DNA of 50,904 bases from Bacteroidaceae bacterium (GTDB lineage: Bacteria > Bacteroidota > Bacteroidia > Bacteroidales > Bacteroidaceae). Position numbers and translations under genes: made by a program. How positions within the stretch are numbered: position 1 is the stretch's first letter; each line of letters begins with the position of its first letter. The notes below the pieces were generated by a model. That model was given only the letters and a program-made list of their open reading frames with translations, was not told the DNA's origin and did no database searches. The stretch covers positions 1-50,904 of the forward strand of contig JAFUVZ010000079.1 of assembly GCA_017471185.1 (NCBI GenBank), given 5' to 3'. Shown one piece after another: positions 7,805-16,947 of the stretch.

Positions 7805-8734
7805 TTACTCTTTCTTTTTCAGCCGGTAGCTGACGAATGCCACATGACGGCTGTCAGGAGCCCAGGAATTAGTATTGATGGTACCCTGACCACCGAAGAG
7901 TTCAGCCACACGCTTGGGTTGTCCACCCTCTGCCGGCATCAACCAAAGTTCCACATTGTAGTTGGCCAGATGCTGACCTGGCTCCAGGTCACCCACATGA
8001 TAAGTGATATAAATCACCTGTTTGCCATCAGGAGATACATGGGGGAACCATGCGTTACGAGTCTCGTCGAAAGTCATCTGACGCTGGTCACTACCGTCTG
8101 CATTCATACGCCAAACCTGCATCAGGCCTGTTCGTACACTATTGAACCAGATATGCTTGCCATCAGGGCTATATTCAGGTCCGTCATCCAGACCTTCAGC
8201 CGTGGTCAGGCGAGTTTCCTCACCTCCGTTCACAGAGATTGTATAGATATCGGCCCCCTCAGCTACACTACGGAAAGCACAATAAGCCAATGTCTTGCCG
8301 TCAGGGCTCCATCCATGCAGATAACTCGGTCCCCACGGGGTGATGAGTTTAGGCGTACCACCTTCCAACGGAAGAGTGTATATGTAAGAGGTCCAACTGT
8401 TAGCGGAAGGGCCAGAACTCACAGCGATATATTTGCCATCGGCGGAAAGCACATGATCGTTGTTGCAACGAGTTACATATTCCGTATTTATCAGACCAAC
8501 CTCACCCTTTCCGTTAGCTGCCAACTTGTAGATCAGGCCATTGCTGTTAAAAATAATCCACTTGCCGTCAACCGTCCAGTTGGGAGCCTCAATCAGGTAA
8601 TTGAACTCCTTCAGTACGGTTCGCTGACCAGTTTGTACATCAAGCACTTCCAGAATACTGGTTACATTGCTTTGCTGTTGAGCCTGCACGCCTATCGCCA
8701 TGCAGAGTATCACTAAAGATAAAAGCTTCTTCAT
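7805..8734 (-). CDS. TolB-like beta-propeller protein, secreted
   Basis: The product has 309 residues from the ATG at 8734, chosen because a signal peptide starts there (MKKLLSLVILCMAIGVQAQ). The body has several PD40/TolB-type blades, marked by W[ST]xDGKWIIF, LSADGKYIAV, WSPDGKTLAY, YSPDGKHIWF, VSPDGKQVIY and WAPDSRHVAF. It is probably periplasmic. PD40 propellers bind proteins or glycans; no catalytic site is seen. It is 58 bases downstream of the second aldo/keto reductase on the same strand, with a 7-bp inverted repeat (8753-8759/8776-8782) in between that could be a weak terminator. Confidence 0.8.
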   Translation of the reverse strand: MKKLLSLVILCMAIGVQAQQQSNVTSILEVLDVQTGQRTVLKEFNYLIEAPNWTVDGKWIIFNSNGLIYKLAANGKGEVGLINTEYVTRCNNDHVLSADGKYIAVSSGPSANSWTSYIYTLPLEGGTPKLITPWGPSYLHGWSPDGKTLAYCAFRSVAEGADIYTISVNGGEETRLTTAEGLDDGPEYSPDGKHIWFNSVRTGLMQVWRMNADGSDQRQMTFDETRNAWFPHVSPDGKQVIYITYHVGDLEPGQHLANYNVELWLMPAEGGQPKRVAELFGGQGTINTNSWAPDSRHVAFVSYRLKKKE

Positions 8735-8792
8735 GATATTAGATTCAATTGCAGCCACCCCTATTTCGGCAAAGAGGTGGCTAATGGTTACG

Positions 8793-10202
8793 TTATAAAG
8801 TATTTTGTTTCAATGACTCAACAAAGTTGTCTATGCGGTTCATCCATTCCGGAATATTAATCATCTGCGGACAATGAGGTGAACACTGGTTGCAATTGGT
8901 GCAATGGTCTGCCTGGCGGAGCTTAGGCACACTCCTGTCATAGCCTACAAGGAATGCCTGACGCGCCTCACGATAATTGGCATCTTGCTGACTCTCTGGC
9001 AGATAACCTTGATTTACACACCTGTTGTAATGAGTGAGGATTCCAGGAATATCCAGTCCATAAGGACAAGGCATACAGTAGTTACACTGGTTACAAGGCA
9101 CGGTAGGATATTCCTGCATCAGGTCGGCAGTCACGAAGAGGAACTCCTTTTCGTCATCCGTCAGTTCCTTCAGTGGTCCGAAACTACGGATATTATCCTG
9201 CAGATTCTCCATATAGGTCATACCGCTTAACGCACAGAACACGTTGGGATATGATCCGCAGAAACGGAAGGCCCATGAGGCCACACTGTTCTCAGGCTCA
9301 GCCTGTTTCAGTCTCGCCACAAGGTGGTTAGGAATATTGGCCAGACGTCCACCCAGCAAAGGCTCCATAATCACCACTGGTATATTACGTTTGGTCAGTT
9401 CGTTATACATATACTCTGCCGTCATAGAAGCACCCACTGCATGACGCCAGTCGAGATAGTTCATCTGAATCTGGACAAAATCCCAAACATACCGTCCTTC
9501 GTCATGCATCTGCATACACCATTCCCAAGTCTCTTGGTCACCATGGAAAGAGAACCCTAAATGGCGGATCCTGCCAGCTTCTTTCTCTTTCACGAGGAAA
9601 TCATACATGCCATTCTCTATAAATCGACGCTTCGAAGGCTCCAGGCCACCCTGCCCCATCACATGAAGCAGATAGTAGTCAATATAATCCACAGAAAGTT
9701 CCTTGAAAGAGTTCTCATACATCGCCTTAGAACCCTCAAAAGATTGCGTTTTTGGATCAAAGTTCGACAGTTTTGTGGCAATGTAGTATGAGTCACGTGG
9801 ATATTTCTTCAAAGCATCGCCAGTTGCTTTCTCAGACAAGCCCATACAATAGGCCGGAGACGTGTCATAATAATTCACTCCATGAGCCATAGCATAGTCA
9901 ATCAGTTCATTCACCCTCTCTTGGTCAACACCTTGCGGTCTGCCATTGGCATCATTAATCATAGGCCAGCGCATACATCCGTATCCAAGCAGTGAGATTC
10001 GGTCATTATGCATATTAGGCCAAGTGCGGTAAGTCATCTGGTCTGTCGGCACAGGCGTAGTATGATGTCCTGAAGGGTCATACATAGCATTCTTTCTGTT
10101 GCCACAACCGCTTATCGTCATAGCACCCGCAGCTGCCGCTCCTACGCCCATCAGACCCAGAAAATGGCGTCGGCTGATTGCTTTTTTCTCTTTATCTTCC
10201 AT
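8793..10202 (-). CDS. Tat-exported aldo/keto reductase with C-terminal Fe-S motifs (second copy)
   Basis: The product has 469 residues from the ATG at 10202. The frame is open further upstream but runs through a terminator and a promoter, so the longer form is rejected. The N-terminus has SRRHFLGLMGVG followed by ISGC, a twin-arginine signal with a good lipobox. The barrel and the two cysteine motifs (CNQCNYCMPCP and CTNCNQCSPHCP) match the protein at 500-1930 almost segment by segment. The two therefore arose by duplication and probably act on different substrates or under different conditions. A TATATTTG -7 box lies at 10236-10243. Confidence 0.9.
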   Translation of the reverse strand: MEDKEKKAISRRHFLGLMGVGAAAAGAMTISGCGNRKNAMYDPSGHHTTPVPTDQMTYRTWPNMHNDRISLLGYGCMRWPMINDANGRPQGVDQERVNELIDYAMAHGVNYYDTSPAYCMGLSEKATGDALKKYPRDSYYIATKLSNFDPKTQSFEGSKAMYENSFKELSVDYIDYYLLHVMGQGGLEPSKRRFIENGMYDFLVKEKEAGRIRHLGFSFHGDQETWEWCMQMHDEGRYVWDFVQIQMNYLDWRHAVGASMTAEYMYNELTKRNIPVVIMEPLLGGRLANIPNHLVARLKQAEPENSVASWAFRFCGSYPNVFCALSGMTYMENLQDNIRSFGPLKELTDDEKEFLFVTADLMQEYPTVPCNQCNYCMPCPYGLDIPGILTHYNRCVNQGYLPESQQDANYREARQAFLVGYDRSVPKLRQADHCTNCNQCSPHCPQMINIPEWMNRIDNFVESLKQNTL

Positions 10203-10235
10203 ACGTAACACTTTTATCTTAATTATTCCGAAAGG

Positions 10236-10243
10236 CAAATATA
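10236..10243 (-). promoter_or_regulatory. -7 box before the second aldo/keto reductase
   Basis: On the minus strand TATATTTG, 34 bases upstream of the chosen start. No clear TTTG is seen at -33. It directly follows the upstream gene's terminator. Confidence 0.5.
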
Positions 10244-10256
10244 GTAAAAAAAATAA

Positions 10257-10301
10257 ATAATCACCTCTTTTTATTCCTAAAAACGAAAAAGAGGTGATTA
10301 T
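10257..10301 (-). terminator. Intrinsic terminator of the esterase gene
   Basis: Two perfectly complementary 16-base arms (10257-10272 and 10286-10301; core TCACCTCTTTTT) enclose a 13-base loop. On the minus strand the hairpin is followed by TTATTTTTTTT. Confidence 0.88.
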
Positions 10302-10346
10302 CACGAATACTAAACGCGAGCAAAACTCAAAGACATTTGCCTGTAA

Positions 10347-11162
10347 TCATCTGTTCCAATCTATCTTCGGACGCGGATAGATAACGTATTTCTTCAGGAT
10401 GTGGAAGGCAGGCACAGCCATCTCACCGTGATTATAACCATCCAGTTCATACATCGTCACGTCTGGATGACCAACCACCTTCAGCATACGCCAGAAGTAA
10501 GCAGTCTCCTCATATCTGCCAAGCATCTCCTCCTCACGGTCGCCAGAAACGATTACCATCTTGGGGGCGTCTGGACGAATCCAATACAGCGGAGCGAACT
10601 CGTCAATCAGCGGCTGGGTGTTCTTCATTCCCTTAGACTGACGGTATGCGAAATGAGTGATCACCTGCCCACTGAAAGGCACCAGAGCGGCGATGTCGTT
10701 GGCATCGATGCCATATTTCTCCAGCCATTTCTTATCCAGGCCAATCATGTTGGTCAGATAACCGCCGGCTGAGTGTCCGCTTACGTAAATCTTCTTCACG
10801 TCGCCACCATACTGGGCGATATTCTTGAATGCCCAAGCCACAGCTGCAGCTGCATCGTCAATCACCTCTGGCAGTTCTGCCTTAGGCAACAGGCGGTAGT
10901 TCACACCCACCACGATGATTTTGCTGTTCTTCAGCTGTTCGGGAATCTCCTTCTGCCCCATCGTCAGACCACCACCGTGGAACCAAACTACGACTGGCAG
11001 GTCTTTGGCACCCTCCTGATAATACACGTCAAGTTTACAACGCTCTGCGGCATAGTCGCCAGCGTCAGCATGATAAGGAATGTTCTCCTCAGTCTTGTAT
11101 TCCTGTGCGAAAGTCAGCACAGCGAACAAGCTCATCACAACAAAAGCGAATGTCTTTTTCAT
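10347..11162 (-). CDS. Secreted alpha/beta hydrolase (esterase/lipase-like)
   Basis: The 271-residue product starts with a signal peptide (MKKTFAFVVMSLFAVLTFAQ). It has the oxyanion-hole motif HGGGL of the hormone-sensitive-lipase/carboxylesterase group, the nucleophile elbow GHSAGG, a possible acid in VSGDREEE and a catalytic histidine candidate in GYNHGEM. It probably hydrolyses small esters, for example acetyl groups on glycans, in the periplasm; the substrate is not evident. It is a single gene with its own terminator, between a reductase gene and tRNA-Gly. Confidence 0.85.
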   Translation of the reverse strand: MKKTFAFVVMSLFAVLTFAQEYKTEENIPYHADAGDYAAERCKLDVYYQEGAKDLPVVVWFHGGGLTMGQKEIPEQLKNSKIIVVGVNYRLLPKAELPEVIDDAAAAVAWAFKNIAQYGGDVKKIYVSGHSAGGYLTNMIGLDKKWLEKYGIDANDIAALVPFSGQVITHFAYRQSKGMKNTQPLIDEFAPLYWIRPDAPKMVIVSGDREEEMLGRYEETAYFWRMLKVVGHPDVTMYELDGYNHGEMAVPAFHILKKYVIYPRPKIDWNR

Positions 11163-11303
11163 AATGGTATAATTAAAGTTTCTGTTCTTGGGGGAAGAAG
11201 CTATCGCCCGCCTGTCAAACCGTTTTCACTCCGATTGCCGCAGGCCATCAGACCAGGGAGAATAGCCATGTATAAGAAGAATCTGCACATCATAAATCAT
11301 AAG

Positions 11304-11376
11304 AGCGGCAAACGGGGCTCGAACCCGCGACCTTCGGCTTGGGAAGCCAACGCTCTGCCAACTGAGCTACTGCCGC
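11304..11376 (-). tRNA. tRNA-Gly (anticodon CCC)
   Basis: The cloverleaf can be drawn in full: acceptor GCGGCAG with TTGCCGC (one G-T pair), D arm GCTC/GAGC, anticodon stem TTGGC/GCCGA with loop TTCCCAA, and T arm GCGGG/CCCGT around TTCGAGC. The anticodon CCC reads GGG codons for glycine, and the discriminator is T, as in bacterial tRNA-Gly. CCA is not encoded. A TATATTTG -7 box lies upstream at 11393-11400. No integrated element is seen next to it. Confidence 0.95.
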
Positions 11377-11442
11377 ATATCAAATTACGGTGCAAATATA
11401 GTGTTTTTTCTATAAATCGCCATAGTTGTGAAAGTTTTTTTA

Positions 11443-11450
11443 TAATTTTG
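11443..11450 (+). promoter_or_regulatory. -7 box of the cobUTS promoter
   Basis: TAATTTTG matches TAnnTTTG and lies 23 bases before the cobU start. The leader is far too short for a cobalamin riboswitch, so this operon is not under direct riboswitch control. Confidence 0.55.
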
Positions 11451-11473
11451 CGACGTTAATCAGTTAAATAACC

Positions 11474-11983
11474 ATGAAAAGAATCATCCTTATCACTGGT
11501 GGCGCACGTTCTGGCAAGAGCAGCTATGCCGAAAAACTGGCGTTGAGTCTGGCTCCTGATCCCGTTTATTTAGCTACGGCGAGGGTGTGGGACGATGAGT
11601 TCCGCCTGCGCGTGTTGAAGCATCAGGAGCGCAGAGGACCTGAATGGACCAACATCGAGGAGGAAAAGGAGCTGAGCCGTCACCAGTTGTCTGGACGCAC
11701 CATCTTGATTGACTGCATCACCATGTGGTGCAACAATTTCTTTTTCGACCTGCAAGATGACGTTGATGCCACGCTCACAGCCATGAAGGCTGAATTCCTG
11801 AAATTCACAGACCAAGACGCAACCTTTATTTTCGTGACCAATGAAATCGGAATGGGTGGTACCTCACCCAACGATATCCAGCGCCGCTTCACCGACCTGC
11901 AGGGATGGTTCAATCAGTTTGTGGCTTCAGAGGCTGACGACGTGATACTTATGGTTAGCGGAATACCTGTAACAATAAAATAG
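11474..11983 (+). CDS. cobU: Adenosylcobinamide kinase / adenosylcobinamide-phosphate guanylyltransferase
   Basis: The 169-residue protein has the N-terminal P-loop GGARSGKS (residues 9-16) typical of CobU, then [20 protein letters not shown] with the guanylylation-site region, and VTNEIGMGG near residue 120. It phosphorylates adenosylcobinamide and then attaches GMP, making AdoCbi-GDP for the nucleotide-loop assembly of B12. It is the first gene of cobU-cobT-cobS; cobT starts 5 bases after its stop, which points to co-transcription. Confidence 0.95.
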   Translation: MKRIILITGGARSGKSSYAEKLALSLAPDPVYLATARVWDDEFRLRVLKHQERRGPEWTNIEEEKELSRHQLSGRTILIDCITMWCNNFFFDLQDDVDATLTAMKAEFLKFTDQDATFIFVTNEIGMGGTSPNDIQRRFTDLQGWFNQFVASEADDVILMVSGIPVTIK

Positions 11984-11988
11984 ATAAC

Positions 11989-13026
11989 ATGAGAACATTT
12001 GATATACAGACACCTGATAAGGCAATAGAGCCTACCTTGATTGACAAGATCAACAACCTCACCAAGCCCAAGGGTTCACTGGGCACATTAGAGGATTTGG
12101 CTTTGCAAATCGGACTTATCCAGCAATCGCTGTCTCCAGCCCTACATCATCCGCAGAACATTATCTTCTGTGCTGACCACGGCATTGCCGACGAGGGAGT
12201 AAGCGTTTCGCCAAAGGAAGTGACCTGGCAGCAGACCATACATTTCACGCACGGAGGCGGTGGCGTGAATTTCCTCACGCATCAGCACGGGTTCGGACTG
12301 AAGGTCGTGGATGCCGGAGTGGATTTCGACCTGCCTTATGAGTGTGGCATCATCAACATGAAGGTACGAAAAGGTACGCGCAACTTCCTGCACGAGGCGG
12401 CTATGACTGAGGAAGAGATGAACCTCTGCATTGAACGTGGAGCAGAGATGGTGAAGCGTTGTGAGGCGGAAGGAAGTAATGTGTTGAGTTTTGGAGAGAT
12501 GGGCATCGGCAACACCTCACCTTCCTCTATATGGATGCACCTCTTTGCACACATTTCCTTGGGGAAGTGCGTTGGTGCCGGTAGCGGACTCAACAGCCAG
12601 GGTATCAGCCGCAAACTTCAGATTCTGCAGGAGGCGGTGAACCGTTATAATGGTGACGGTTCTGCACAAGACATCATCCGTTATTTCGGTGGCTATGAGA
12701 TGGTGATGGCCATTGGTGCGATGCTTCAGTCGGCTGAAGACCATGTGGTTATATTGGTAGATGGTTTCATTATGACGGCTTGCATGATGGCGGCTATGCA
12801 GCTCTATCCTGCGGTGAAAGACTATGCGGTATTTGGTCATTGTGGCGATGAGAGTGGTCACCGGCTCCTACTTGATGCGATGGGTGCCAAACCTTTGCTG
12901 AGTCTCGGCTTACGACTGGGTGAAGGTACGGGTGCCATCTGTGCTTATCCCATCGTTGACTCTGCCGTGCGTATGATAAACGAGATGGAGAGCTTCCAGC
13001 AGGCTTCCGTCACGAAATACTTTTGA
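11989..13026 (+). CDS. cobT: Nicotinate-nucleotide--dimethylbenzimidazole phosphoribosyltransferase
   Basis: The 345-residue length matches CobT. Diagnostic segments are [15 protein letters not shown] near residue 25, [14 protein letters not shown] near residue 57, [11 protein letters not shown] and a C-terminal [10 protein letters not shown], which holds the catalytic glutamate of the family. It makes alpha-ribazole phosphate, the lower ligand precursor that CobS joins to AdoCbi-GDP. It is the second gene of the B12 operon and is followed by an 84-base repeat-filled gap. Confidence 0.96.
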   Translation: MRTFDIQTPDKAIEPTLIDKINNLTKPKGSLGTLEDLALQIGLIQQSLSPALHHPQNIIFCADHGIADEGVSVSPKEVTWQQTIHFTHGGGGVNFLTHQHGFGLKVVDAGVDFDLPYECGIINMKVRKGTRNFLHEAAMTEEEMNLCIERGAEMVKRCEAEGSNVLSFGEMGIGNTSPSSIWMHLFAHISLGKCVGAGSGLNSQGISRKLQILQEAVNRYNGDGSAQDIIRYFGGYEMVMAIGAMLQSAEDHVVILVDGFIMTACMMAAMQLYPAVKDYAVFGHCGDESGHRLLLDAMGAKPLLSLGLRLGEGTGAICAYPIVDSAVRMINEMESFQQASVTKYF

Positions 13027-13110
13027 AACGTTGAACATTGTACATTGAACATTGAACATTGAACATTTAGCATTGAACATTATTCATTATTCATTGTTCA
13101 TTATTCATTA
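13027..13110 (+). repeat. Tandem TTGAACATT / ATTCATT repeats between cobT and cobS
   Basis: The whole gap is low-complexity: several copies of ACATTGAACATTGA-like units followed by TTCATTATTCATTGTTCATTATTCATT-type units. The same family occurs at 476-499. The repeat reaches the TTG start of cobS. Confidence 0.8.
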
Positions 13111-13115
13111 AAAAA

Positions 13116-13868
13116 TTGAGTACTATTCTTGCGACATTGATATTCTTCACCCGCCTGCCATTCTGGCGAATCAAGGAGGTGGATGCCAGCCATTTCAAAC
13201 ACGTGGTACCCTACTGGCCGTTGGCGGGTTGGCTCACGGGAGGCATCATGGTAGGCGTACTATGGTTCTCCAGCCAGGTCTTGCCGTTAAGCGTGGCTTG
13301 GATCATCGCCATCGTTTCACGACTGCTCGTCACTGGCTGTCTGCATGAAGACGGACTGGCAGATTTCTGTGACGGCATGGGTGGTGGTGTGAACCGTGAG
13401 CGGGTGTTGGCCATCATGAAAGACTCCCATATCGGCACCTACGGAGTAATCGGTCTCATCGTTTATTTCGTCTTGCTTACGCAGATGAGCTTGCTGCCTG
13501 TAGAACTTTTGTGTGGCATAGTCTTTGCCGGAGATGCATGGAGCAAGTTCGTCTCATCTCACATAATCAATCTGTTACCCTATGCTCGCAAGGAAGAGGA
13601 AGCCAAGAACAAAACTGTATATCAACGTATGACCGTCCTCGAGGCATTCATCGGAGCCATCTTGGGATGCTTGCCTTTCTGTCTCTTCCTGCCCAAGCTC
13701 TATTGGCCAGCGTTAGGAGCACCTGTAGTGGTGTTCATCCTTCTCACATGGTTGATGAAACGCCGCATCAAAGGATACACAGGCGACTGTTGCGGAGCTT
13801 TGTTTCTCATCAGCGAACTCGCCTATCTGCTCACCTGCCTCGCCATAAAAGGAATCTCACCTGTATGA
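13116..13868 (+). CDS. cobS: Adenosylcobinamide-GDP ribazoletransferase (cobalamin synthase)
   Basis: The 250-residue membrane protein begins STILATLIFFTRLPFW, a standard CobS N-terminus, so the TTG at 13116 is the likely start; no ATG is available upstream in frame. The motif HEDGLADFCDGMGGG is the family's metal-binding signature, followed by MKDSHIGTYGVIGL. Several hydrophobic segments place it in the inner membrane, where it joins AdoCbi-GDP with alpha-ribazole to complete cobalamin. A cobC phosphatase does not follow, unlike in many relatives. The TTG start and the repeat just before it may lower its translation relative to cobT. Confidence 0.95.
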   Translation: MSTILATLIFFTRLPFWRIKEVDASHFKHVVPYWPLAGWLTGGIMVGVLWFSSQVLPLSVAWIIAIVSRLLVTGCLHEDGLADFCDGMGGGVNRERVLAIMKDSHIGTYGVIGLIVYFVLLTQMSLLPVELLCGIVFAGDAWSKFVSSHIINLLPYARKEEEAKNKTVYQRMTVLEAFIGAILGCLPFCLFLPKLYWPALGAPVVVFILLTWLMKRRIKGYTGDCCGALFLISELAYLLTCLAIKGISPV

Positions 13869-13942
13869 CAGATATCTTCCAAACGTGACAGATTTTTTCA
13901 GGCCCTCGCATACACTAAAACACTATACACGGTTAGCTTTAC

Positions 13943-13997
13943 TTCCTCGTGAGGAAATAATAAATCCCTCACGAAGTACGATAAAATCACTCGTGAG
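13943..13997 (+). repeat. Small cluster of TCGTGAG inverted repeats after cobS
   Basis: TCGTGAG occurs at 13947-13953 (inside the palindrome TTCCTC-GT-GAGGAA, 13943-13956) and 13991-13997, and its complement CTCACGA at 13968-13974. They can form alternative hairpins. The surrounding 13869-14085 holds only a weak 65-codon frame (13885-14082) without recognisable features. Confidence 0.5.
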
Positions 13998-14085
13998 AGA
14001 TAATTATACACTGTTTCTGGAAGAAATGCCTTCTATCAAACGACGCAGGCTTTGGAATGTGGTTAACAAACTTTCCCTATAACAC

Positions 14086-14763
14086 TTATTTCAAGATCTT
14101 GTTAATCTGCTTTTCAGTAGCAAATGGCAATAACTGACGCAGATGGTCTGACATGCGTTGAAATGATTCTTCAGGAGTACGGGGGCATTGGCAGGCGGCT
14201 TTGCCAAGCAGATGCTCCGGTGTAGTCAGCAATGACCAACCGAAACCATATTCATGGCCGTGCTTGTCTGTAGGATAAACGAAGTCTTCTGTAACAATAA
14301 AGCATGCCATTTGCAGCTTGTTGACATATGAATCAAACTTTCCTCGCATCTTCGGACCTGTGAAACCACAAGCAACTCGCAGTTCACGGTTTATCATACT
14401 TTCATTCTCCCGTAAGGTATCCAAGATGGCCCCTTCAATACTACCTTCTGCTGGCACTGCATGCTGACTACGCCTCCAGTTGTAGAAATCAGGCCACCAC
14501 TCCAAACTGATGAAACCCGCCTTGCCAGCAAAGAATCTGCCATACACGCAGTTACCTTCAGTAACCACAGGTCCTTTCCAACTCCATAGTGGCCATTCCC
14601 AACTGCCGTCAGGAAACACCGTATAACGACATTCCTCTGCCATCAACGCCTCTGCGCTATAGCCGGGAATGCCACTCTCCAGCAATGGCAGGAACCCTAC
14701 TCGTTGAATCAAGTCGGTAAGATCCTGACAAGAATGTATCTCTGTATTGATAACAGAAGTCAT
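14086..14763 (-). CDS. AlkZ-related conserved hypothetical protein
   Basis: The 225-residue protein contains [33 protein letters not shown] and [33 protein letters not shown]. This layout (a winged-helix-like segment with RELR...LQ...) resembles proteins annotated as AlkZ-related, distant kin of the HTH_42 DNA glycosylases; I recall this from family resemblance only. The start overlaps the pyrD stop by 4 bases, so it is translated as part of the pyr operon. No link to pyrimidine metabolism is evident from the sequence. Confidence 0.6.
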   Translation of the reverse strand: MTSVINTEIHSCQDLTDLIQRVGFLPLLESGIPGYSAEALMAEECRYTVFPDGSWEWPLWSWKGPVVTEGNCVYGRFFAGKAGFISLEWWPDFYNWRRSQHAVPAEGSIEGAILDTLRENESMINRELRVACGFTGPKMRGKFDSYVNKLQMACFIVTEDFVYPTDKHGHEYGFGWSLLTTPEHLLGKAACQCPRTPEESFQRMSDHLRQLLPFATEKQINKILK

Positions 14764-15671
14764 ATTTCCAAAGCCCCGATAATCTCTTTCACTGATTTAA
14801 AGCCATGACGGTCAAGATATTCGTTGATACCGTCAACCACCTTGACGGTAATACCCGGATCAATGAAGTTGGCTGTGCCAAGCTCTATGGCAGTGGCTCC
14901 TGCCAGTAAGAACTCAACGGCATCGGTGGCGTTCATGATACCTCCCAAGCCAACCACTGGCACTTTCACAGCCTTGGCTACCTGCCATACCATTCGTAAA
15001 GCCACAGGTTTCACGCATGGGCCTGACAATCCACCAGTAACGGTAGATAGCAATGGTTTACGACGCTCTGCGTCTATCGCCATACCCAGTAAGGTATTGA
15101 TGAGGGAAACACTGTCGGCTCCAGCACCTTCAACAGCTTTGGCTATCTCCGTGATATCCGTCACATTGGGCGTCAGCTTCACAATCAGTGTCTTATGATA
15201 AGCCTTGCGTACCGCAGAAACCACCTCGGCAGCAGCCTCCGGATGCACGCCGAAGGTCATACCGCCATGCTTCACGTTCGGACAGGAAATGTTCAGCTCG
15301 ATGGCTGGAATATTGTCCAGCTCATTGATAATGGCAGCAGTCTCGCTATAATCCTCTACCGATGAGCCAGATACATTCACAATTACGTTAGTATCCAAAT
15401 CCTTCAGGCGTGGATAGATATGCTCTACGAAATGATGTACGCCCTTGTTCTGCAAACCCACCGCATTGAGCATACCCATAGGCGTTTCAGCCATACGGGG
15501 ATAAGGATTGCCCTCACGGGGATGCAAGGTTGTGCCTTTCACGATAAAGCCTCCCAGACGGGTAAGGTCGATGAAATCGGCGAATTCCTCGCCATAGCCG
15601 AAAGTTCCCGAAGCAGTAAGCACCGGATTCTTCAGTTTCAGGCTACCTATATTTACATTTAAATCTGCCAT
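14760..15671 (-). CDS. pyrD: Dihydroorotate dehydrogenase B, catalytic subunit
   Basis: The 303-residue protein is a class 1B enzyme: [18 protein letters not shown] at the N-terminus, GFIVKGTTL, the FMN and active-site loop [13 protein letters not shown] with the catalytic cysteine, VKLTPNVTD, and the C-terminal FMN phosphate site VVGLGGI...[11 protein letters not shown]. It oxidises dihydroorotate to orotate in pyrimidine synthesis and passes electrons through PyrK to NAD+. It overlaps pyrK by 13 bases and the next gene by 4, which points to one tightly coupled operon. Confidence 0.96.
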   Translation of the reverse strand: MADLNVNIGSLKLKNPVLTASGTFGYGEEFADFIDLTRLGGFIVKGTTLHPREGNPYPRMAETPMGMLNAVGLQNKGVHHFVEHIYPRLKDLDTNVIVNVSGSSVEDYSETAAIINELDNIPAIELNISCPNVKHGGMTFGVHPEAAAEVVSAVRKAYHKTLIVKLTPNVTDITEIAKAVEGAGADSVSLINTLLGMAIDAERRKPLLSTVTGGLSGPCVKPVALRMVWQVAKAVKVPVVGLGGIMNATDAVEFLLAGATAIELGTANFIDPGITVKVVDGINEYLDRHGFKSVKEIIGALEI

Positions 15672-16435
15672 AACAAGTCATTTATATTGAATACAGGACC
15701 CTCTTTGCATACACATACGTTGCCGTCTTTGGTATTCTCCACACAGCAAAGACAAGCACCCAAGCCACAAGCCATCTTGTTTTCCAACGATACCTCACAG
15801 GTGATGCCCTTAGCCTTGGCATATTTAGCCACGGACAGCATCATAGGTTTAGGACCACAGCAACAGATACGGTCAAATGCTTTTGCCTGCAAGATAGAAT
15901 GCTGTGTGACAAAGCCTTTCTCCCCGAAACTGCCATCCTCTGTAGTGGCATACACCTCACCATATTTACTGAACTCATCGAGCTGCAAAAGCATGTCTTT
16001 CGTTCTGGCGCCCAATAAGAATACAGGCTGGCACCCCATCTGTTTCAACTGCTCTCCAAAATAAAGCATAGGAGCCGTACCGGCACCGCCACCTACGAGC
16101 AAAAGCTTTTCATCCTTGTGCTCAGGCATCGGGAATCCGTTGCCCAATGGAAGGAGTACATTCACAATAGCCTGTAGGTCCAGATTTGCCAAGCGATGAG
16201 TTCCTTCACCCACCAGTTGAATCAGAAACCACACCTCATTGAGGTTCCTATCCACATAATTAATGGAAATAGGACGGCGCAGGAAAGTGTTTGGAGCGTC
16301 ATCCACCCGGATTTCAGCAAACTGCCCAGGCTTCATCTCCGGTAAAGGTTCTGTGCCTCGCAACTTCAGCAAAGTGAAGTTGGGCGCGAGGCGCGTATTC
16401 TCCACAACCTTTAGGTCTAAAAGATATTTCTTCAT
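15659..16435 (-). CDS. pyrK: Dihydroorotate dehydrogenase B, electron-transfer subunit
   Basis: The 258-residue protein has a ferredoxin-reductase-like FAD domain ([10 protein letters not shown]), an NAD-binding part ([19 protein letters not shown] and CCCGPKPM), and the C-terminal [2Fe-2S] cysteines in CGLGACLCC and [11 protein letters not shown]. It takes electrons from PyrD and passes them to NAD+. It is the first gene of the operon. Just upstream is a weak promoter on the minus strand: TTTG (16480-16483), 18 bases, TACCTTCG (16454-16461). Confidence 0.96.
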   Translation of the reverse strand: MKKYLLDLKVVENTRLAPNFTLLKLRGTEPLPEMKPGQFAEIRVDDAPNTFLRRPISINYVDRNLNEVWFLIQLVGEGTHRLANLDLQAIVNVLLPLGNGFPMPEHKDEKLLLVGGGAGTAPMLYFGEQLKQMGCQPVFLLGARTKDMLLQLDEFSKYGEVYATTEDGSFGEKGFVTQHSILQAKAFDRICCCGPKPMMLSVAKYAKAKGITCEVSLENKMACGLGACLCCVENTKDGNVCVCKEGPVFNINDLLWQI

Positions 16436-16491
16436 AACACTGTTTTGAGTTTACGAAGGTAAAGATACGGCAAAATCCTCAAATAAGCAAG

Positions 16492-16947
16492 TTATTTGCT
16501 GGGTGTAAACGTCTCATAAGTGCCATCATCGAAGAAAATTCTTATTTCAACGATTTTCCTGACAGGCCTTTCCTTATAGATAATCTCCTGTTTTACAATG
16601 GTGTTATCAGTGTTTTGAGGCGTTTCTGAGGCGATTTCCTTGCGATTTTTTCCATCGCTCGTATCTCTGGCAGGAATTTTTAAATCCTCAGGAAAAAGAG
16701 TGCCTGTAAAGAGAGAATCGGGATCATCTTTTACCATCAGACCTTCGCCAGTGAGGAACCAGTTCAAATCAATATCAGGATATGACTCATGCATGCGTAA
16801 CATTACCTCCGCACTGGGAAATTTATTCCTGCCGCTGAGTATGTGTGAGATAGTAGCAGGAGCTACTCCAATTTTTTCAGCAAAGCTACCTGGAGTGAGG
16901 TTTACACGCTCCAAAATCATCTTCAGTCGTTCAATCAGTGTCATCAT
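16492..16947 (-). CDS. XRE-family HTH transcriptional regulator
   Basis: The 151-residue protein has a Cro/C1-type helix-turn-helix (LTPGSFAEKIGVAPATISHILSGR, about residues 17-40) and a conserved helical end (FPSAEVMLRMHESYPDIDLNWFLTGEG). The C-terminal half is polar, with a VKQEIIYKERPVRKIVEI segment perhaps used for dimerisation. No phage genes are nearby. The promoter is overlapped by repeated TTTACA half-sites, so it may repress itself. Its target, if not itself, is not visible: the next 733 bases contain no gene. Confidence 0.85.
   Translation of the reverse strand: MMTLIERLKMILERVNLTPGSFAEKIGVAPATISHILSGRNKFPSAEVMLRMHESYPDIDLNWFLTGEGLMVKDDPDSLFTGTLFPEDLKIPARDTSDGKNRKEIASETPQNTDNTIVKQEIIYKERPVRKIVEIRIFFDDGTYETFTPSK

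Noticed and set aside
7751-8716. A 321-codon plus-strand frame after the riboswitch
   Set aside because: It is the exact antisense of the TolB-like gene, has no recognisable domain, and starts inside the hairpin at 7756-7785; it exists because of codon bias on the other strand.
10203-10304. Longer N-terminus of the second aldo/keto reductase
   Set aside because: The extra 34 codons run through the esterase terminator and the TATATTTG promoter box; the twin-arginine signal fits the ATG at 10202.
11304-11376. tRNA-Gly as an integration site
   Set aside because: No integrase, no repeated 3' end and no foreign genes are found on either side within the window.
13885-14082. 65-codon frame after cobS as a cobC remnant or small gene
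   Set aside because: No phosphatase (RHG) motif, no family resemblance; the sequence is dominated by short inverted repeats.
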